DNA of 64,000 nt, taken from Gammaproteobacteria bacterium. GTDB taxonomy: Bacteria > Pseudomonadota > Gammaproteobacteria > Steroidobacterales > Steroidobacteraceae. The notes under the pieces were generated by a model, which searched no databases, had not been told where the DNA came from, and saw only the letters and a program-made list of their open reading frames with translations. Position numbers and translations under genes: made by a program. The stretch lies in contig JAIBJM010000003.1 in the NCBI GenBank assembly GCA_020029535.1, positions 28,796 through 92,795 of the forward strand, written 5' to 3'. Below are positions 1 to 9,623 of the stretch, piece after piece; the first letter of the stretch is position 1; every line of letters begins with the position of its first letter.

Positions 1-545
1 GCCAAAGCATCGAGATCACCCGTCGACAGGCAGCTGCAGGCCGGATTCTGCGGCGAGTTGATGATGACCAGCCGCGTGGCCGGCGTCAGCGCGGCGCGCA
101 CGCGATCCCAGTCAGGCAGGAAGGTCGGCGGTTGCAACGGAATGCGGATGCAGCGAGCGCCGGCCAACCGCACCGCCGGTTCATAGCTGTCGTAGGCCGG
201 GTCGAAGATGATGACCTCATCACCCGCACCCACCAGCGCCTGCACCGCAGAGAAGATGGCCTCAGTGGCACCCAGCGTCACCGTGATCTCGGACTCCACA
301 TCCACCGCGATGCCGTAACTGCGCGCCAATTTGGCGGCGATACGCTCACGCAGCGCCGGCAGACCCGGCATCGGTGCGTACTGGTTGTGTCCGGCCAGCA
401 TGGCCTCGTGCACCAGCGCCGCAAGACGCGGATCGATGTCGTAGTCAGGGAAACCCTGGCCGAGATTGACCGCGCCCAGCTCTGCCGCACGCCGCGAAAT
501 CACCGTGAAAATCGTCGTACCGACGTCAGGTAACTTGCTGCGCAT
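1..545 (-). CDS. PLP-dependent aminotransferase (methionine aminotransferase/YbdL-like), partial
   Basis: Only the N-terminal ~181 codons are present; the gene runs off the left edge. The start resembles class I/II aminotransferases of the YbdL group: SKLPDVGTTIF at residues 3-13, then VNLGQGFPDYD, then the substrate-domain NQYAPMPG motif, and near the edge the INSPQNP motif of the cofactor pocket. It should transfer an amino group to a 2-oxo acid using pyridoxal phosphate; methionine, glutamine or aromatic substrates are typical of the group. The ATG overlaps the end of the upstream permease gene by 20 bp, so it is probably the last visible gene of the pot/puu operon. It is not a class III PuuE-type GABA aminotransferase, so its role in polyamine breakdown is uncertain. 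Confidence 0.82.
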   Translation of the reverse strand, partial: MRSKLPDVGTTIFTVISRRAAELGAVNLGQGFPDYDIDPRLAALVHEAMLAGHNQYAPMPGLPALRERIAAKLARSYGIAVDVESEITVTLGATEAIFSAVQALVGAGDEVIIFDPAYDSYEPAVRLAGARCIRIPLQPPTFLPDWDRVRAALTPATRLVIINSPQNPACSCLSTGDLDAL

Positions 546-1356
546 CGCGCTGCCTCGCCTTCTCCTGTCGCGACATCATCACGCCGGCGGCAATCACGAA
601 GACGGTTACCGCCAGCACCATCAGCGTGGCCAGCGCATTGATCTCGGGCGTCACGCCCAACCGCACCTTGGAGAAAATCATCATCGGCAGCGTGTTGGTG
701 GACGGGCCGGCGGTGAAGCTGGCGATGACCAGATCATCCAGCGACAGCGTGAAGGCCAGCAGCCAGCCCGAAGCCAGCGCCGGTGCGATGATGGGCAGCG
801 TGATGACGAAAAACACCTTGGCCGGGCGCGCGCCCAGATCCATGGCCGCCTCTTCCAGCGACTCATCCATCGTTGACAGCCGCGACTGCACCACCACCGC
901 CACGTAGGAAAGCGTCAGCGTGATGTGCGCAATGACAATGGTGCTGAAGCCGCGCTGATCCGGCACGAAGGGCAATGGCGCGAAGGCCACGAACAGCAGC
1001 AGCAACGACAGCCCGGTGATGACTTCAGGCATCACCAGCGGCGCGGTGACCATGCCCGACAGCAGCGTGCGGCCGCGGAAGCGGCCGAAGCGCGCCAGCG
1101 CCAGGCCGGCCAGCGTGCCCACCACCACGGCGCCGCAGGCGGTGACGAAGGCAATGCGCAGGCTCAGCCACAGACCCGACAGCAATTGCCGGTCATTGAA
1201 CAACACGCCATACCACTTCATCGAAAAACCACCCCACACCGTCACCAACCGCGACTCGTTGAACGAGAACAGCACCATCGACAGGATGGGGATGTAGAGG
1301 AAGGCAAAGCCCAGCACCAGCGCCGTCAGCAGGAAAAAGGAGCGGTTCTGCTTCAT
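526..1356 (-). CDS. potI: Putrescine/spermidine ABC transporter inner-membrane permease PotI
   Basis: A 276-aa integral membrane protein of the PotC/PotI type, with about six predicted hydrophobic segments. It carries the cytoplasmic EAA loop that docks on the ATPase (EEAAMDLGARP...ITLP around residues 165-190). With PotH it forms the channel of a polyamine importer. Its start overlaps the potH stop in an ATGA arrangement, typical of translational coupling. Gene order potF-G-H-I matches the E. coli putrescine importer, and the adjacent puuA and puuD support putrescine over other PotABCD-type substrates. Substrate preference cannot be read from the permease alone. Confidence 0.93.
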   Translation of the reverse strand: MKQNRSFFLLTALVLGFAFLYIPILSMVLFSFNESRLVTVWGGFSMKWYGVLFNDRQLLSGLWLSLRIAFVTACGAVVVGTLAGLALARFGRFRGRTLLSGMVTAPLVMPEVITGLSLLLLFVAFAPLPFVPDQRGFSTIVIAHITLTLSYVAVVVQSRLSTMDESLEEAAMDLGARPAKVFFVITLPIIAPALASGWLLAFTLSLDDLVIASFTAGPSTNTLPMMIFSKVRLGVTPEINALATLMVLAVTVFVIAAGVMMSRQEKARQRDAQQVT

Positions 1357-2294
1357 CGCCGCTCTCCGCCCGACATTTCCTGCACCTGGTAGCGCTGGAA
1401 CACGATGATGGGAATCACCAGCAGCAACAGCAGCGCGACGGCCACGGCGCTGGCCACCGGCCAGTCGCGGTTGCTGAAGAACTCATCCCACAGCACGCGG
1501 CCAATCATCAGCGAATTGCTGCCGCCCAGCAGCCGCGGAATCACGAACTCGCCGATGGCCGGAATGAACACCAGCATGGAGCCGGCAATGACGCCGGGCT
1601 TCGACAAGGGCAGTGTGATCTGCAGAAAGGCCTTGAACGGCCTGCTGCCCAGATCGGCCGCGGCCTCCAGCAGCGTGTGATCGTGCTTCTCGAGATTGGA
1701 ATACAGCGGCAGGATCATGAACGGCAGATAGGAATAGACGATGCCCACGTACATGGCGAAATCGGTCTGCAGCATGACGATGGGCTCATCGATGATGCCA
1801 AGGGCCATCAGCGCATTGTTGATGACGCCGTTGTTGCGCAGCAGGCCGATCCAGGCATAGACGCGCAGCAGGAACGAGGTCCAGAACGGCAGGATCACCA
1901 GCAGCAGCAGGATGTTGCGCCAGTTCGGCGCTGCGCGCGCAATGCCGTAGGCCATCGGATAGCCGATCAACAGGCACAACACGGTGGACACCGCCGCCAC
2001 CTTCAACGAACTGAGGAAGGCCTGCAGATACAACGAGTCCTGGAAAAGGTAGGCGTAGTTGCTGGCGTGGAGCCGCAGCTGCAGGTACTGCCCTTCCACC
2101 CACTCGAACATCGGCGTATACGGCGGCACCGCCAGCTGCGTGTCGGCAAAGCTGATCTTCAGCACGATCAGGAAGGGCACCAGGAAGAACAGCAGCAGCC
2201 ACAGCCCGGGCACCGCCACCACCACGCTGCGGCCGCTGAAGCCGGCGCGCCGCAGCAGGCCGCTGGACCAGCGATACGGCGACAGCTGCGTCAT
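1353..2294 (-). CDS. potH: Putrescine/spermidine ABC transporter inner-membrane permease PotH
   Basis: A 313-aa permease of the PotB/PotH type. The N-terminal cytoplasmic stretch is followed by a first membrane helix near residues 25-50 and several more hydrophobic segments. The EAA loop reads LEAAADLGSRPFKAF followed by ITLP near residue 215. It overlaps potG by 4 bp upstream and potI by 4 bp downstream (ATGA at both), so the three genes are probably translated together. It is the partner of PotI in the membrane channel for polyamine import. Confidence 0.93.
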   Translation of the reverse strand: MTQLSPYRWSSGLLRRAGFSGRSVVVAVPGLWLLLFFLVPFLIVLKISFADTQLAVPPYTPMFEWVEGQYLQLRLHASNYAYLFQDSLYLQAFLSSLKVAAVSTVLCLLIGYPMAYGIARAAPNWRNILLLLVILPFWTSFLLRVYAWIGLLRNNGVINNALMALGIIDEPIVMLQTDFAMYVGIVYSYLPFMILPLYSNLEKHDHTLLEAAADLGSRPFKAFLQITLPLSKPGVIAGSMLVFIPAIGEFVIPRLLGGSNSLMIGRVLWDEFFSNRDWPVASAVAVALLLLLVIPIIVFQRYQVQEMSGGERR

Positions 2295-3385
2295 TGCGTG
2301 ACCACCACGCAGCTGGACTCATGCCAGCTGACGAACACGCGCTCCTCCCAGGTAAGCCGGTCATCGGCATGGCGATAGGTGTTGGGCTGCGTGATGCGCA
2401 CGGTCTTGCCCGAATCGAGCTTGACCAGGAACACCGACATGTCGCCCATGTAGGCAATTTCCTTGATGGCGCCCGGCGCCAGATTGTGCCGGGAAGCGGG
2501 CTTCTCGCGCGTGATCTGCAGCTTCTCGGGCCGCACCGCGGCCCACACCTGCGCACCGGGTGCGGCGCTGATGCCATGGCCCACGTAGATGGTGCCGCCC
2601 AGCTCCGGCGATTCGATCAGCACATGATCGGGCTCGTCCTCGAGCAACCGCCCCTCGAACAGATTGACGTTGCCGATGAAATCGGCGACGAAGCGCGTAC
2701 CCGGAAATTCGTAGATCTCGTGCGGCGTGCCCACCTGCGCAATGCGGCCGTGATTCATCACACCGATGCGCGTGGCCAGCGTCATGGCCTCTTCCTGGTC
2801 GTGCGTGACGATCACGAAGGTGACACCCAGCTGCTCCTGAATGCTGACCAGCTCGAACTGCGTCTGCTCGCGCAGCTTCTTGTCCAGCGCGCCCAGCGGC
2901 TCGTCCAGCAGCAGGAGCTTCGGCTTCTTGATCAGCGCGCGCGCCAGCGCCACGCGCTGCCGCTGGCCGCCGGACAGCTGGTGCGGTTTGCGGTGCGCGA
3001 AGTCCGCAAGCTTGACGATGCCCAGCATCTCGGCCACGCGCGTGGTGATCTCGGGCCTGGCCACGCCCTCCTGCTTCAAACCGAAAGCCACGTTCTGCTC
3101 CACCGTCATGTGCGGGAACAGCGCGTAGGACTGGAACATCATGTTCACCGGCCGCTCGTAGGGCGGCACGCCGGCCATGTCCGCGCCGTCGATGAAGATG
3201 CGGCCGGAGGTGGGCGGCTCGAAGCCGGCCAGCATGCGCAGCAACGTGGTCTTGCCGCAGCCGGAACCGCCCAGCAGACAGAAGATCTCGCCGCGGAAAA
3301 TATCCAGCGAGACATTATCGACGGCTACGAAGTCACCGAATTTCCTGGTGACCTGCTCGATGCGTACGTAGGGCGGGCCCGCCAC
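2291..3385 (-). CDS. potG: Polyamine ABC transporter ATP-binding protein PotG
   Basis: A 364-aa importer ATPase. Walker A is GGSGCGKTT (about residue 39), the ABC signature is LSGGQRQRVALARAL, and Walker B is LLLLDEPLGALD, followed by the switch histidine in IVTHDQEEAM. The C-terminal ~120 residues form the regulatory TOBE-type domain usual in PotA/PotG proteins. It energises uptake through PotH/PotI. The gene lies 10 bp downstream of potF and overlaps potH by 4 bp. No odd substitutions are visible in the ATPase motifs. Confidence 0.95.
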   Translation of the reverse strand: MAGPPYVRIEQVTRKFGDFVAVDNVSLDIFRGEIFCLLGGSGCGKTTLLRMLAGFEPPTSGRIFIDGADMAGVPPYERPVNMMFQSYALFPHMTVEQNVAFGLKQEGVARPEITTRVAEMLGIVKLADFAHRKPHQLSGGQRQRVALARALIKKPKLLLLDEPLGALDKKLREQTQFELVSIQEQLGVTFVIVTHDQEEAMTLATRIGVMNHGRIAQVGTPHEIYEFPGTRFVADFIGNVNLFEGRLLEDEPDHVLIESPELGGTIYVGHGISAAPGAQVWAAVRPEKLQITREKPASRHNLAPGAIKEIAYMGDMSVFLVKLDSGKTVRITQPNTYRHADDRLTWEERVFVSWHESSCVVVTQ

Positions 3386-3395
3386 GGCCAGCCGC

Positions 3396-4523
3396 TCAGC
3401 GGCCGGTGGTGAAGCGGGTCCAGAGCCGCGTCATCGTGCGTGTGGTTTCCTCGGTGTCGGCCAGATCCGGCGTCAGCTTGGCCTTCACTTCGGCCGGTGG
3501 GTACACACCCGGATCTTCCAGCACATCCTTGTTGACCAGCTGGGAGGCCGCGGCATTGCCGTTGGCATAGTTGACGGTGTTGGTCACCGCGGCAATCACC
3601 TCGGGCTTGAGCATGTAGTTGATGAAGGCATGCGCATTCTTCGGATGCGGCGCGTCCTTCGGAATCAGATAGCTGTCGAACCAGATGATGCTGCCTTCCT
3701 TCGGAATGGCGTAGACGATCTCCTGGCCGGTCTTGTTCTCGTCCGCGCGGTCGCGGGCCTGCAGCATGTCGCCGCTGTAACCCACCGCCAGGCAGATCTC
3801 GCCATTGGCCAGGTCGCCGATCATGCGCTGCGTGTCGATATAGCGGAGGTAGGGCCGGAACTTCTGCATGGCCTCGCCGGCGGCGGCCAGATCGGCCGGA
3901 TCCTGGCTGTTCGGATTCTTGCCGAGGTAGGCCAGCACCATCGAGAACATCTCGGTGGCCGAGTCCAGCACGGCGATGCCGCACTTCTGGAAGCGGCGCG
4001 CCACGGCCGGATCGAACACCAGCTTCCAGCTGTCCAGCGGCGCATTGGCCATGGCCGCCTTGATCTTCTTCGCGTTGTAGCCAATACCGGTGGTGCCCCA
4101 CATGTGCAGCACGGCGTAGTCGTTGCCCGGATCGTGCTGGGCCAGCCGCGACTGGATGTCGGGATCCGCATTCGACAGGTTGGGCAGCAGCGCCTTGTCC
4201 AGCTTCTGGTAGTAGCCTGACTTGATCTGCCGCTCATAGGACGAGGCCGACGGCACCACGATGTCGTAACCCGAGTTGCCCGGTGCCAGCTTGCCGTCCA
4301 GCTCTTCGTTGCTGCCGTAGTTGCTGACCGTCACCTTGATGCCGGTTTCCTGCTCGAAATTGGCAATGGTGTCTTCGGCGAGGTAGTCGTTCCAGATGTA
4401 AAGGTTCAGCGCCTTCTCTTCGGCCGGCGGAGCGGCCGCAGTCTGCGGCTGACCACCGCCACAGGCGGCGAGCGCGGCCAGAGTCAGCAAGGCAAGCGGA
4501 GCGATGCGGGCGGCGGATTTCAT
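3396..4523 (-). CDS. potF: Polyamine-binding periplasmic lipoprotein PotF
   Basis: A 375-aa substrate-binding protein of the PotD/PotF family. The leader ends in a lipobox (LAALAAC, cysteine at residue 21), so it is probably membrane-anchored, unlike the soluble E. coli PotF. The mature part begins with the family motif LNLYIWNDYLAEDTIANFE and later contains the aromatic/acidic residues expected to line a polyamine pocket. An ATG preceded by GAGG at seven bases supports the start. It sits 56 bp after puuA and just before potG, and would deliver putrescine or spermidine to PotHI. Confidence 0.92.
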   Translation of the reverse strand: MKSAARIAPLALLTLAALAACGGGQPQTAAAPPAEEKALNLYIWNDYLAEDTIANFEQETGIKVTVSNYGSNEELDGKLAPGNSGYDIVVPSASSYERQIKSGYYQKLDKALLPNLSNADPDIQSRLAQHDPGNDYAVLHMWGTTGIGYNAKKIKAAMANAPLDSWKLVFDPAVARRFQKCGIAVLDSATEMFSMVLAYLGKNPNSQDPADLAAAGEAMQKFRPYLRYIDTQRMIGDLANGEICLAVGYSGDMLQARDRADENKTGQEIVYAIPKEGSIIWFDSYLIPKDAPHPKNAHAFINYMLKPEVIAAVTNTVNYANGNAAASQLVNKDVLEDPGVYPPAEVKAKLTPDLADTEETTRTMTRLWTRFTTGR

Positions 4524-4579
4524 GGCAGACCTCGGCTGGTAACCGCTGATGCGGCAGCGCCGTTATATACCGCCGGCTT

Positions 4580-5920
4580 CTAAACGTTCAACAGCAGATG
4601 CTCGCGCTCCCAGGAGGAAATCACCTGCAGGAATACTTCGTACTCGGCCTGCTTGACGATGGTGTATGCATGGACGAAAGGTTCGCCCAGCAATTGCACC
4701 AGCGGCTGGCAGTCGCGCAGCCGGGCCAGCGCCTCGTCCAGCGAACGCGGCAGTCCGAACGGCATGTCGTGGGCGCTGCCGGTGACCGGGTCGGTGGGCT
4801 TCAGTCCTTCCACCATGCCCAGATAGCCGCAGGCCAGCGACACGGCGATGGCAATGTAGGGGTTGGCATCGGCTCCGCTGAGCCGGTTCTCGACGCGGCG
4901 CGCTTCGGGACTGGACATGGGCACGCGCAGGCCCGCGGTGCGGTTGTCGTAACCCCATTGCACATTGATCGGTGCCAGCTGATAGCGCGTGATGCGCCGA
5001 TACGAGTTCACATTCGGTGCAAACAGGCTCATGGCGTCGGGCAGATAACGCTGCAGGCCGGCGATGTGCGAATAGAACAGCGTCGACGGCGAACCGTCGG
5101 CATTGCTGAAAATGTTGGCGCGGGTGGCGCGATCCACCACGCTCTGGTGGATGTGCATGGCGCTGCCGGGCTCCTTGGCGTGGGGCTTGGCCATGAAGGT
5201 GGCGTACATCTTGTGGCGCAGCGCAGCCTCGCGCGCCGTGCGCTTGAACAGGAAGGCCTGGTCGGCCAGGTCCAGCGCATTGCCGTGGATCAGGTTGATC
5301 TCCATCTGCGCCGGCCCGTCTTCGTGGATCAGCGTGTCGATCTCGATGTCCTGCGCTTCGCAGAAGGCATACACATCGTCGAACAGCGGATCGAACTCGT
5401 TGACAGCAGCAATGCTGTATGACTGCCGGCCCGGCTCGGCGCGGCCCGAGCGTCCTATCGGGGGTTTGAGCTGGTAGTCGGCATCGATGTTGGGTTCGAC
5501 CAGGTAGAACTCCAGCTCGGGCGCGATCACCGGATCCCAGCCGCGCTGCGCATACAGCTCCAGCACATGCTGCAGCAGCTGGCGCGGCGCCATCGAAACG
5601 CGGCGGCCATCGGAGTAATAGCAGTCATGGATCACCTGCGCGGTGGGCTCGGCGGCCCATGGCACCACGCGCACGGTCTTGGGATCGGCCTTCAGCACGA
5701 TGTCAATCTCGGCCGGGCTCATCGCCGTGCCGGTATCCGGCGGGTAATCGCCGGTCACCGTCTGCAGGAAGATGCTCTCGGGCAGCCGCATGCCCTCATC
5801 CTCGGCGAACTTCTCGGCCGGCATCACCTTGCCGCGCGCAATGCCCGCCATGTCCGGAATGATGGCCTCGACCTCGGAGATGCCGTGATCGCGGAAGAAC
5901 TGCTGGATTTCACTGGCCAT
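4580..5920 (-). CDS. puuA: Gamma-glutamylputrescine synthetase (glutamine-synthetase family)
   Basis: A 446-aa member of the glutamine synthetase superfamily with the beta-grasp N-domain (about residues 15-105) and the catalytic domain with PELEFYLV, MEINLIHG, HIHQS and the C-terminal RVENRLSGADANPYIA motif. PuuA joins L-glutamate to putrescine with ATP, the first step of the gamma-glutamyl putrescine pathway. Linkage to puuD (3 nt upstream), potFGHI and puuB makes this assignment much better than glutamine synthetase proper. The start has AAGG six bases upstream. A close spermidine- or other amine-specific relative would look the same. Confidence 0.92.
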   Translation of the reverse strand: MASEIQQFFRDHGISEVEAIIPDMAGIARGKVMPAEKFAEDEGMRLPESIFLQTVTGDYPPDTGTAMSPAEIDIVLKADPKTVRVVPWAAEPTAQVIHDCYYSDGRRVSMAPRQLLQHVLELYAQRGWDPVIAPELEFYLVEPNIDADYQLKPPIGRSGRAEPGRQSYSIAAVNEFDPLFDDVYAFCEAQDIEIDTLIHEDGPAQMEINLIHGNALDLADQAFLFKRTAREAALRHKMYATFMAKPHAKEPGSAMHIHQSVVDRATRANIFSNADGSPSTLFYSHIAGLQRYLPDAMSLFAPNVNSYRRITRYQLAPINVQWGYDNRTAGLRVPMSSPEARRVENRLSGADANPYIAIAVSLACGYLGMVEGLKPTDPVTGSAHDMPFGLPRSLDEALARLRDCQPLVQLLGEPFVHAYTIVKQAEYEVFLQVISSWEREHLLLNV

Positions 5921-5923
5921 AAA

Positions 5924-6685
5924 TCACCTTGAATGCTTGCGCCGCTGGCGACAGGCGGCGCCGAACTCGGCGAACAGCGCGCGCGAAAAATCGTTGTCCA
6001 TGACCTTCCATTCCGGATGCCATTGCACGGCCACCGCAAAGCTCTGCGCGTCGGCCACGCGGAAGGCCTCCACCACGCCATCGTCGGCGCGCGCCTCGAC
6101 CACCAGGCCCGGGCCCAGCTCGCGCACGCCCTGTCCGTGCAGGGAATTGACGCGCAGGCGCTGCGCGCCGCCGGCCAGCTTCTGCAACAGCCCGCCATCG
6201 GTGAGCGTCACTTCATGCGCCAGGTCGTACTGCTGCTCCAGCGGCTGATCCAGATTTTCGCGATGGTCCATGTGACCCGGCACTTCCCACAGCCGCTGCC
6301 ACAGCGTGCCGCCGAAGGCCACGTTCATTTCCTGGAAGCCGCGGCACACACCCAGCACCGGCACACCAGCTGCCACCGCCTTGGGAATCAGCGGCAGCGT
6401 GGTCTCGTCGCGATGCGGATCGTGCAGCGTGCCCGCAGGGCTCGGCTCGCCCCGATAACGATGCGGCTCCACATTGGAGGGACTGCCCATGAACAGCAGC
6501 CCGTCCAGCGAATCCAGCAGCTCATCCAGCGCCAGCTCGCGGCCGATGGCCGGCACGATCACCGGTATGCCGCCGGCGGCATCCAGCACTGCGGTCAGGT
6601 ACTTCTCGCCGGCCAGATGGTAATGCTGGGGACCCAGCAGACGACGGTCTGCCGGGATGCCGATTAATGGACGTTGCGCGGACAT
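5924..6685 (-). CDS. puuD: Gamma-glutamyl-GABA hydrolase (class I glutamine amidotransferase-like)
   Basis: A 253-aa peptidase C26-type hydrolase, matching the usual PuuD length when the ATG at 6685 (MSAQRPLIGIPADRR) is used. The nucleophile elbow is VLGVCRGFQEMN and the catalytic His-Glu pair appears as WHPEW. It releases glutamate from gamma-glutamyl-GABA, giving GABA. It is the first gene of the minus-strand puuD-puuA-pot operon and is divergent from puuB across about 170 bp. An in-frame extension to 6784 exists but adds 33 residues unlike the family. Confidence 0.92.
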   Translation of the reverse strand: MSAQRPLIGIPADRRLLGPQHYHLAGEKYLTAVLDAAGGIPVIVPAIGRELALDELLDSLDGLLFMGSPSNVEPHRYRGEPSPAGTLHDPHRDETTLPLIPKAVAAGVPVLGVCRGFQEMNVAFGGTLWQRLWEVPGHMDHRENLDQPLEQQYDLAHEVTLTDGGLLQKLAGGAQRLRVNSLHGQGVRELGPGLVVEARADDGVVEAFRVADAQSFAVAVQWHPEWKVMDNDFSRALFAEFGAACRQRRKHSR

Positions 6686-6822
6686 TGGGGGCACTGAACA
6701 GGCGGTCTGGTGGCAGCCATTAGACCACGGGCCCCGGGGCCCGGTCGCCGGCCAATTTGGCATTTCGGCCCGGCCGGCCGCCACACACCGCTCGCAAGCA
6801 TTTGTTTTTTAAGGCTGTTTAT

Positions 6823-6836
6823 CGGCCGATCGGCCG
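6823..6836. promoter_or_regulatory. Perfect 14-bp palindrome in the puuD/puuB divergent promoter region
   Basis: CGGCCGATCGGCCG reads the same on both strands and lies 16 bases before the puuB start codon and 138 bases before the puuD start. Its position fits an operator controlling the divergent polyamine genes. No puuR-like gene is in the window, so the binding protein is unknown. GC-rich palindromes can arise by chance in this genome. Confidence 0.35.
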
Positions 6837-6852
6837 GGTATGCTGCCAGGGC

Positions 6853-8136
6853 ATGCCCGCCACACCCCCTTCGCTGTTGACATATTACGAGGCTTCGGCG
6901 CAGTACCCGCCGGAACAGCCGGCCCTGCATGGCCAGGTCCGCGCCGACGTCTGCGTGATCGGCGCCGGTCTGGCCGGCCTGTCTGCGGCACTGCAGCTGG
7001 CCGAGCGCGGCTACCGCGTGGCGGTGCTGGAAGGCGGCCGCATTGCCTCAGGCGCCTCGGGCCGCAATGGCGGACAAGCCCTGCCCGGCGTTGCCGCCTC
7101 ACAGCACAAGCTCGCGCAACTGGTGGGGGCCGCTAATGCCCGCGCCATCTGGGACATCTCGGTGGCGGGACTGGATCTGATGCGCAGGCGCGTCGCCAAG
7201 CATCAGATCGACTGTCACTGGGTCAGCGGTCACCTGCTGGCGGCGACCCGGCCGCGGCATCTGTCCGAACTCGACCAGCTGCAGGATGAATTGCAGGGCT
7301 ATGGCTACCGGCAGCTGCAGCGGCTGGACCGCGCCGGCATCTCGCAGCTGGTGGCTTCACGCCGTTACCTGGGCGCGCTGTACGACGGACAGGCCTTCCA
7401 TCTGCATCCGCTGCGCTATGCGCTGGGACTGGCGCGCGCCTGCCTGCAGGCCGGCGTGGTGATATACGAGGGCACGCGTGCGCTGGACTGGCACAACACT
7501 AACGACGGACCATTGGTGCGCACCCGCGAGGGCAAGCTGCAATGCCGGCAGCTGCTGCTGGCCGGCAATGCGCTGCTGGGCCACACCGCGCCGCCGCTGG
7601 CACGCAAGCTGATGTCTGTCGGTACTTACATGATTGCCACCGAGCCGCTGGGCGAGGCCCGCGCGCGCGCACTGATCACCAACAACGCCGCGGTGGCCGA
7701 CCAGAACTGGATCATCGATTACTTCCGCCGCTCGGCCGACCACCGGCTGCTGTTCGGCGGTCGCGTCAGCTACGGCGGTCTCGACCCGCAGGCCGGCAGC
7801 ACCGCCACGCGCCGGCGCATGCTGCGCGTATTTCCGCAGCTCGCCGAGGTGCGCATCGACTACAGCTGGGGCGGTTACCTGGACATCACGCGGAACCGCG
7901 CCCCGCACTTCGGCCGGCTGGCACCCGATGTGTGGTTCCTGCAGGGTTTCTCCGGTCATGGCCTAGCGCTGACCGGCATCGCCGGACAGATCGTGGCCGA
8001 AGCCATCGCCGGCAGTACCGAGCGTTTCGATGTGTTCGCGCGCATCCCGCATCGTGATTTCCCGGGCGGTCGCCTGCTGCGGCGGCCGGCGCTGATGCTC
8101 GCCATGCTGTGGTACCGGCTGCGCGATCTGCTATAG
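6853..8136 (+). CDS. puuB: Gamma-glutamylputrescine oxidase, FAD-dependent
   Basis: A 427-aa DAO-family flavoprotein, close to the usual PuuB length. The dinucleotide-binding motif [10 protein letters not shown] lies at residues 37-46, followed by ASGRNGGQ, the flavin-proximal signature of this group, and a C-terminal [14 protein letters not shown] motif. PuuB oxidises gamma-glutamylputrescine to the aldehyde with release of ammonia and peroxide. It is divergent from puuD. I prefer the ATG at 6853 because the protein then aligns with PuuB; an open frame extends upstream to 6757. Confidence 0.92.
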   Translation: MPATPPSLLTYYEASAQYPPEQPALHGQVRADVCVIGAGLAGLSAALQLAERGYRVAVLEGGRIASGASGRNGGQALPGVAASQHKLAQLVGAANARAIWDISVAGLDLMRRRVAKHQIDCHWVSGHLLAATRPRHLSELDQLQDELQGYGYRQLQRLDRAGISQLVASRRYLGALYDGQAFHLHPLRYALGLARACLQAGVVIYEGTRALDWHNTNDGPLVRTREGKLQCRQLLLAGNALLGHTAPPLARKLMSVGTYMIATEPLGEARARALITNNAAVADQNWIIDYFRRSADHRLLFGGRVSYGGLDPQAGSTATRRRMLRVFPQLAEVRIDYSWGGYLDITRNRAPHFGRLAPDVWFLQGFSGHGLALTGIAGQIVAEAIAGSTERFDVFARIPHRDFPGGRLLRRPALMLAMLWYRLRDLL

Positions 8137-8143
8137 ATACGGC

Positions 8144-9415
8144 ATGCACAAGAACCTGTACGCACAGGTCCTGATCGGGATACTGCTGGGCATACTGATC
8201 GGCGCGCTGTGGCCTGAGACCGGCGCGGCGATGAAGCCGCTGGCCGATGGCTTCATCAAGCTGGTGAAGATGATCATCGCACCGGTGATCTTCCTGAGCA
8301 TCGTCACCGGCATCAGCCATCTGCAGGCGCTGGGTCCGCTGGGGCGGCTGGCCTGGAAGTCGCTGGCCTACTTCATCGCCGTGTCGACGCTGGCGCTGGT
8401 CATCGGCCTCATCGTCGCCAATGTGGTAAAGCCCGGCGCGGGCATGAACATCGACCCGGCCACGCTGAACGCCGGCCTGATCAGCGGCTACGTCAACCAG
8501 GCGCATGAGCAGAGCATCACCGGCTTCCTGCTCAACATCATCCCGGGCAGTTTCCTCGGCGGCCTGGTCAACGGCGAAATACTGCAGGTGCTGCTGGTGG
8601 CGGTGCTCACTGCGGTGGCCATGGTGCTGGTGGGAGAACCTGCCGCGCCGCTGCTGAAATTCTTCAATGCGGCGCTGGCGGTGGTGTTCAAGGTGGTGGG
8701 GCTGCTGATGCGGCTGGCGCCGCTCGGCGCCTTCGGCGGCATGGCCTTTGCCATCGGTCGCTATGGCGTGGCTTCGCTGATGCAGCTGGGAGTGCTGATC
8801 GCCACCTTCTACCTGACTTCGCTGCTGTTCATTGTCGTGGTGCTGGGTGTTATCGCGCGGCTGAACGGCTTCTCGGTGCTGCGGCTGCTGGGCTACCTGA
8901 AGAGCGAACTGCTGCTGATATTGGGCACCTCATCGTCCGAGCCCGCCCTGCCCGGTCTGCTGGAAAAGCTGGAACGCGCCGGCTGCCAGCGTGCCGTGGT
9001 CGGCGTGGTGGTACCCACCGGCTATTCATTCAACCCGGACGGCACCAACATCTACATGACGCTGGCGGCGCTGTTCATCGCGCAAGCCACCAACACGCCG
9101 GTATCGCTGGGCGATCAGCTGACGCTGCTGCTGGTGGCCATGCTGTCTTCGAAGGGCGCAGCCGGCGTCACCGGCGCGGGCTTCATCTCGTTGGCGGCCA
9201 CGCTGTCGATACTGCCCACGGTGCCGGTGGCCGGCATGACGCTGCTGCTGGGGGTGGACCGCTTCATGAGCGAGTGCCGCGCACTGACCAATTTCTGCGG
9301 CAACGCCGTCGCCGCCGTGGTGATCTCGGGCTGGGAAGGCGCGCTGGATCGGCGGCAGTTGCAACGCACGCTTCATCCAGGCGCTGAATCCACCCTCGAA
9401 AAGGAGTTGCGATGA
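8144..9415 (+). CDS. Dicarboxylate/amino acid:cation symporter (DctA/GltP family)
   Basis: A 423-aa DAACS-family carrier with about eight hydrophobic segments. The re-entrant serine-rich hairpin is seen as [10 protein letters not shown], followed by the sodium/substrate motif [17 protein letters not shown] and a C-terminal [17 protein letters not shown] segment. Proteins with [15 protein letters not shown] motifs usually carry C4-dicarboxylates or glutamate. It starts 7 bp after puuB and could be co-transcribed, perhaps recovering succinate or glutamate linked to the putrescine pathway. DctA-like assignment is likely, but the exact substrate is not fixed. Confidence 0.88.
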   Translation: MHKNLYAQVLIGILLGILIGALWPETGAAMKPLADGFIKLVKMIIAPVIFLSIVTGISHLQALGPLGRLAWKSLAYFIAVSTLALVIGLIVANVVKPGAGMNIDPATLNAGLISGYVNQAHEQSITGFLLNIIPGSFLGGLVNGEILQVLLVAVLTAVAMVLVGEPAAPLLKFFNAALAVVFKVVGLLMRLAPLGAFGGMAFAIGRYGVASLMQLGVLIATFYLTSLLFIVVVLGVIARLNGFSVLRLLGYLKSELLLILGTSSSEPALPGLLEKLERAGCQRAVVGVVVPTGYSFNPDGTNIYMTLAALFIAQATNTPVSLGDQLTLLLVAMLSSKGAAGVTGAGFISLAATLSILPTVPVAGMTLLLGVDRFMSECRALTNFCGNAVAAVVISGWEGALDRRQLQRTLHPGAESTLEKELR

Positions 9416-9621
9416 AAACGACGTTATTGATCGTGACCGCATTGCTGCTGAGTTCATGCGGACTGGTGGAAACCAGCGCCACCGGTGCTGCCGCAGGCGC
9501 GGCCTCCGCGGAGGCCGCTCGCGAAGCGCAGCAGACCACTGAACGCGTGCAGCAACAGCTCGATGCCGCGCAGCAGGCCGCGGCCGAGCAGCGCGCTGCC
9601 GCCGAGGCCGCCAGTCAGTAA
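9412..9621 (+). CDS. Small alanine-rich lipoprotein
   Basis: A 69-aa protein with a short signal peptide ending in the lipobox LLLSSC (cysteine at residue 16). The mature part is Ala/Gln/Glu-rich and likely helical ([15 protein letters not shown]), reminiscent of small outer-membrane lipoproteins or entericidin-like peptides, though no family is certain. Its ATG overlaps the symporter stop (ATGA), so it is probably co-translated with it. The function is unknown. Confidence 0.72.
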   Translation: MKTTLLIVTALLLSSCGLVETSATGAAAGAASAEAAREAQQTTERVQQQLDAAQQAAAEQRAAAEAASQ

Positions 9622-9623
9622 GC

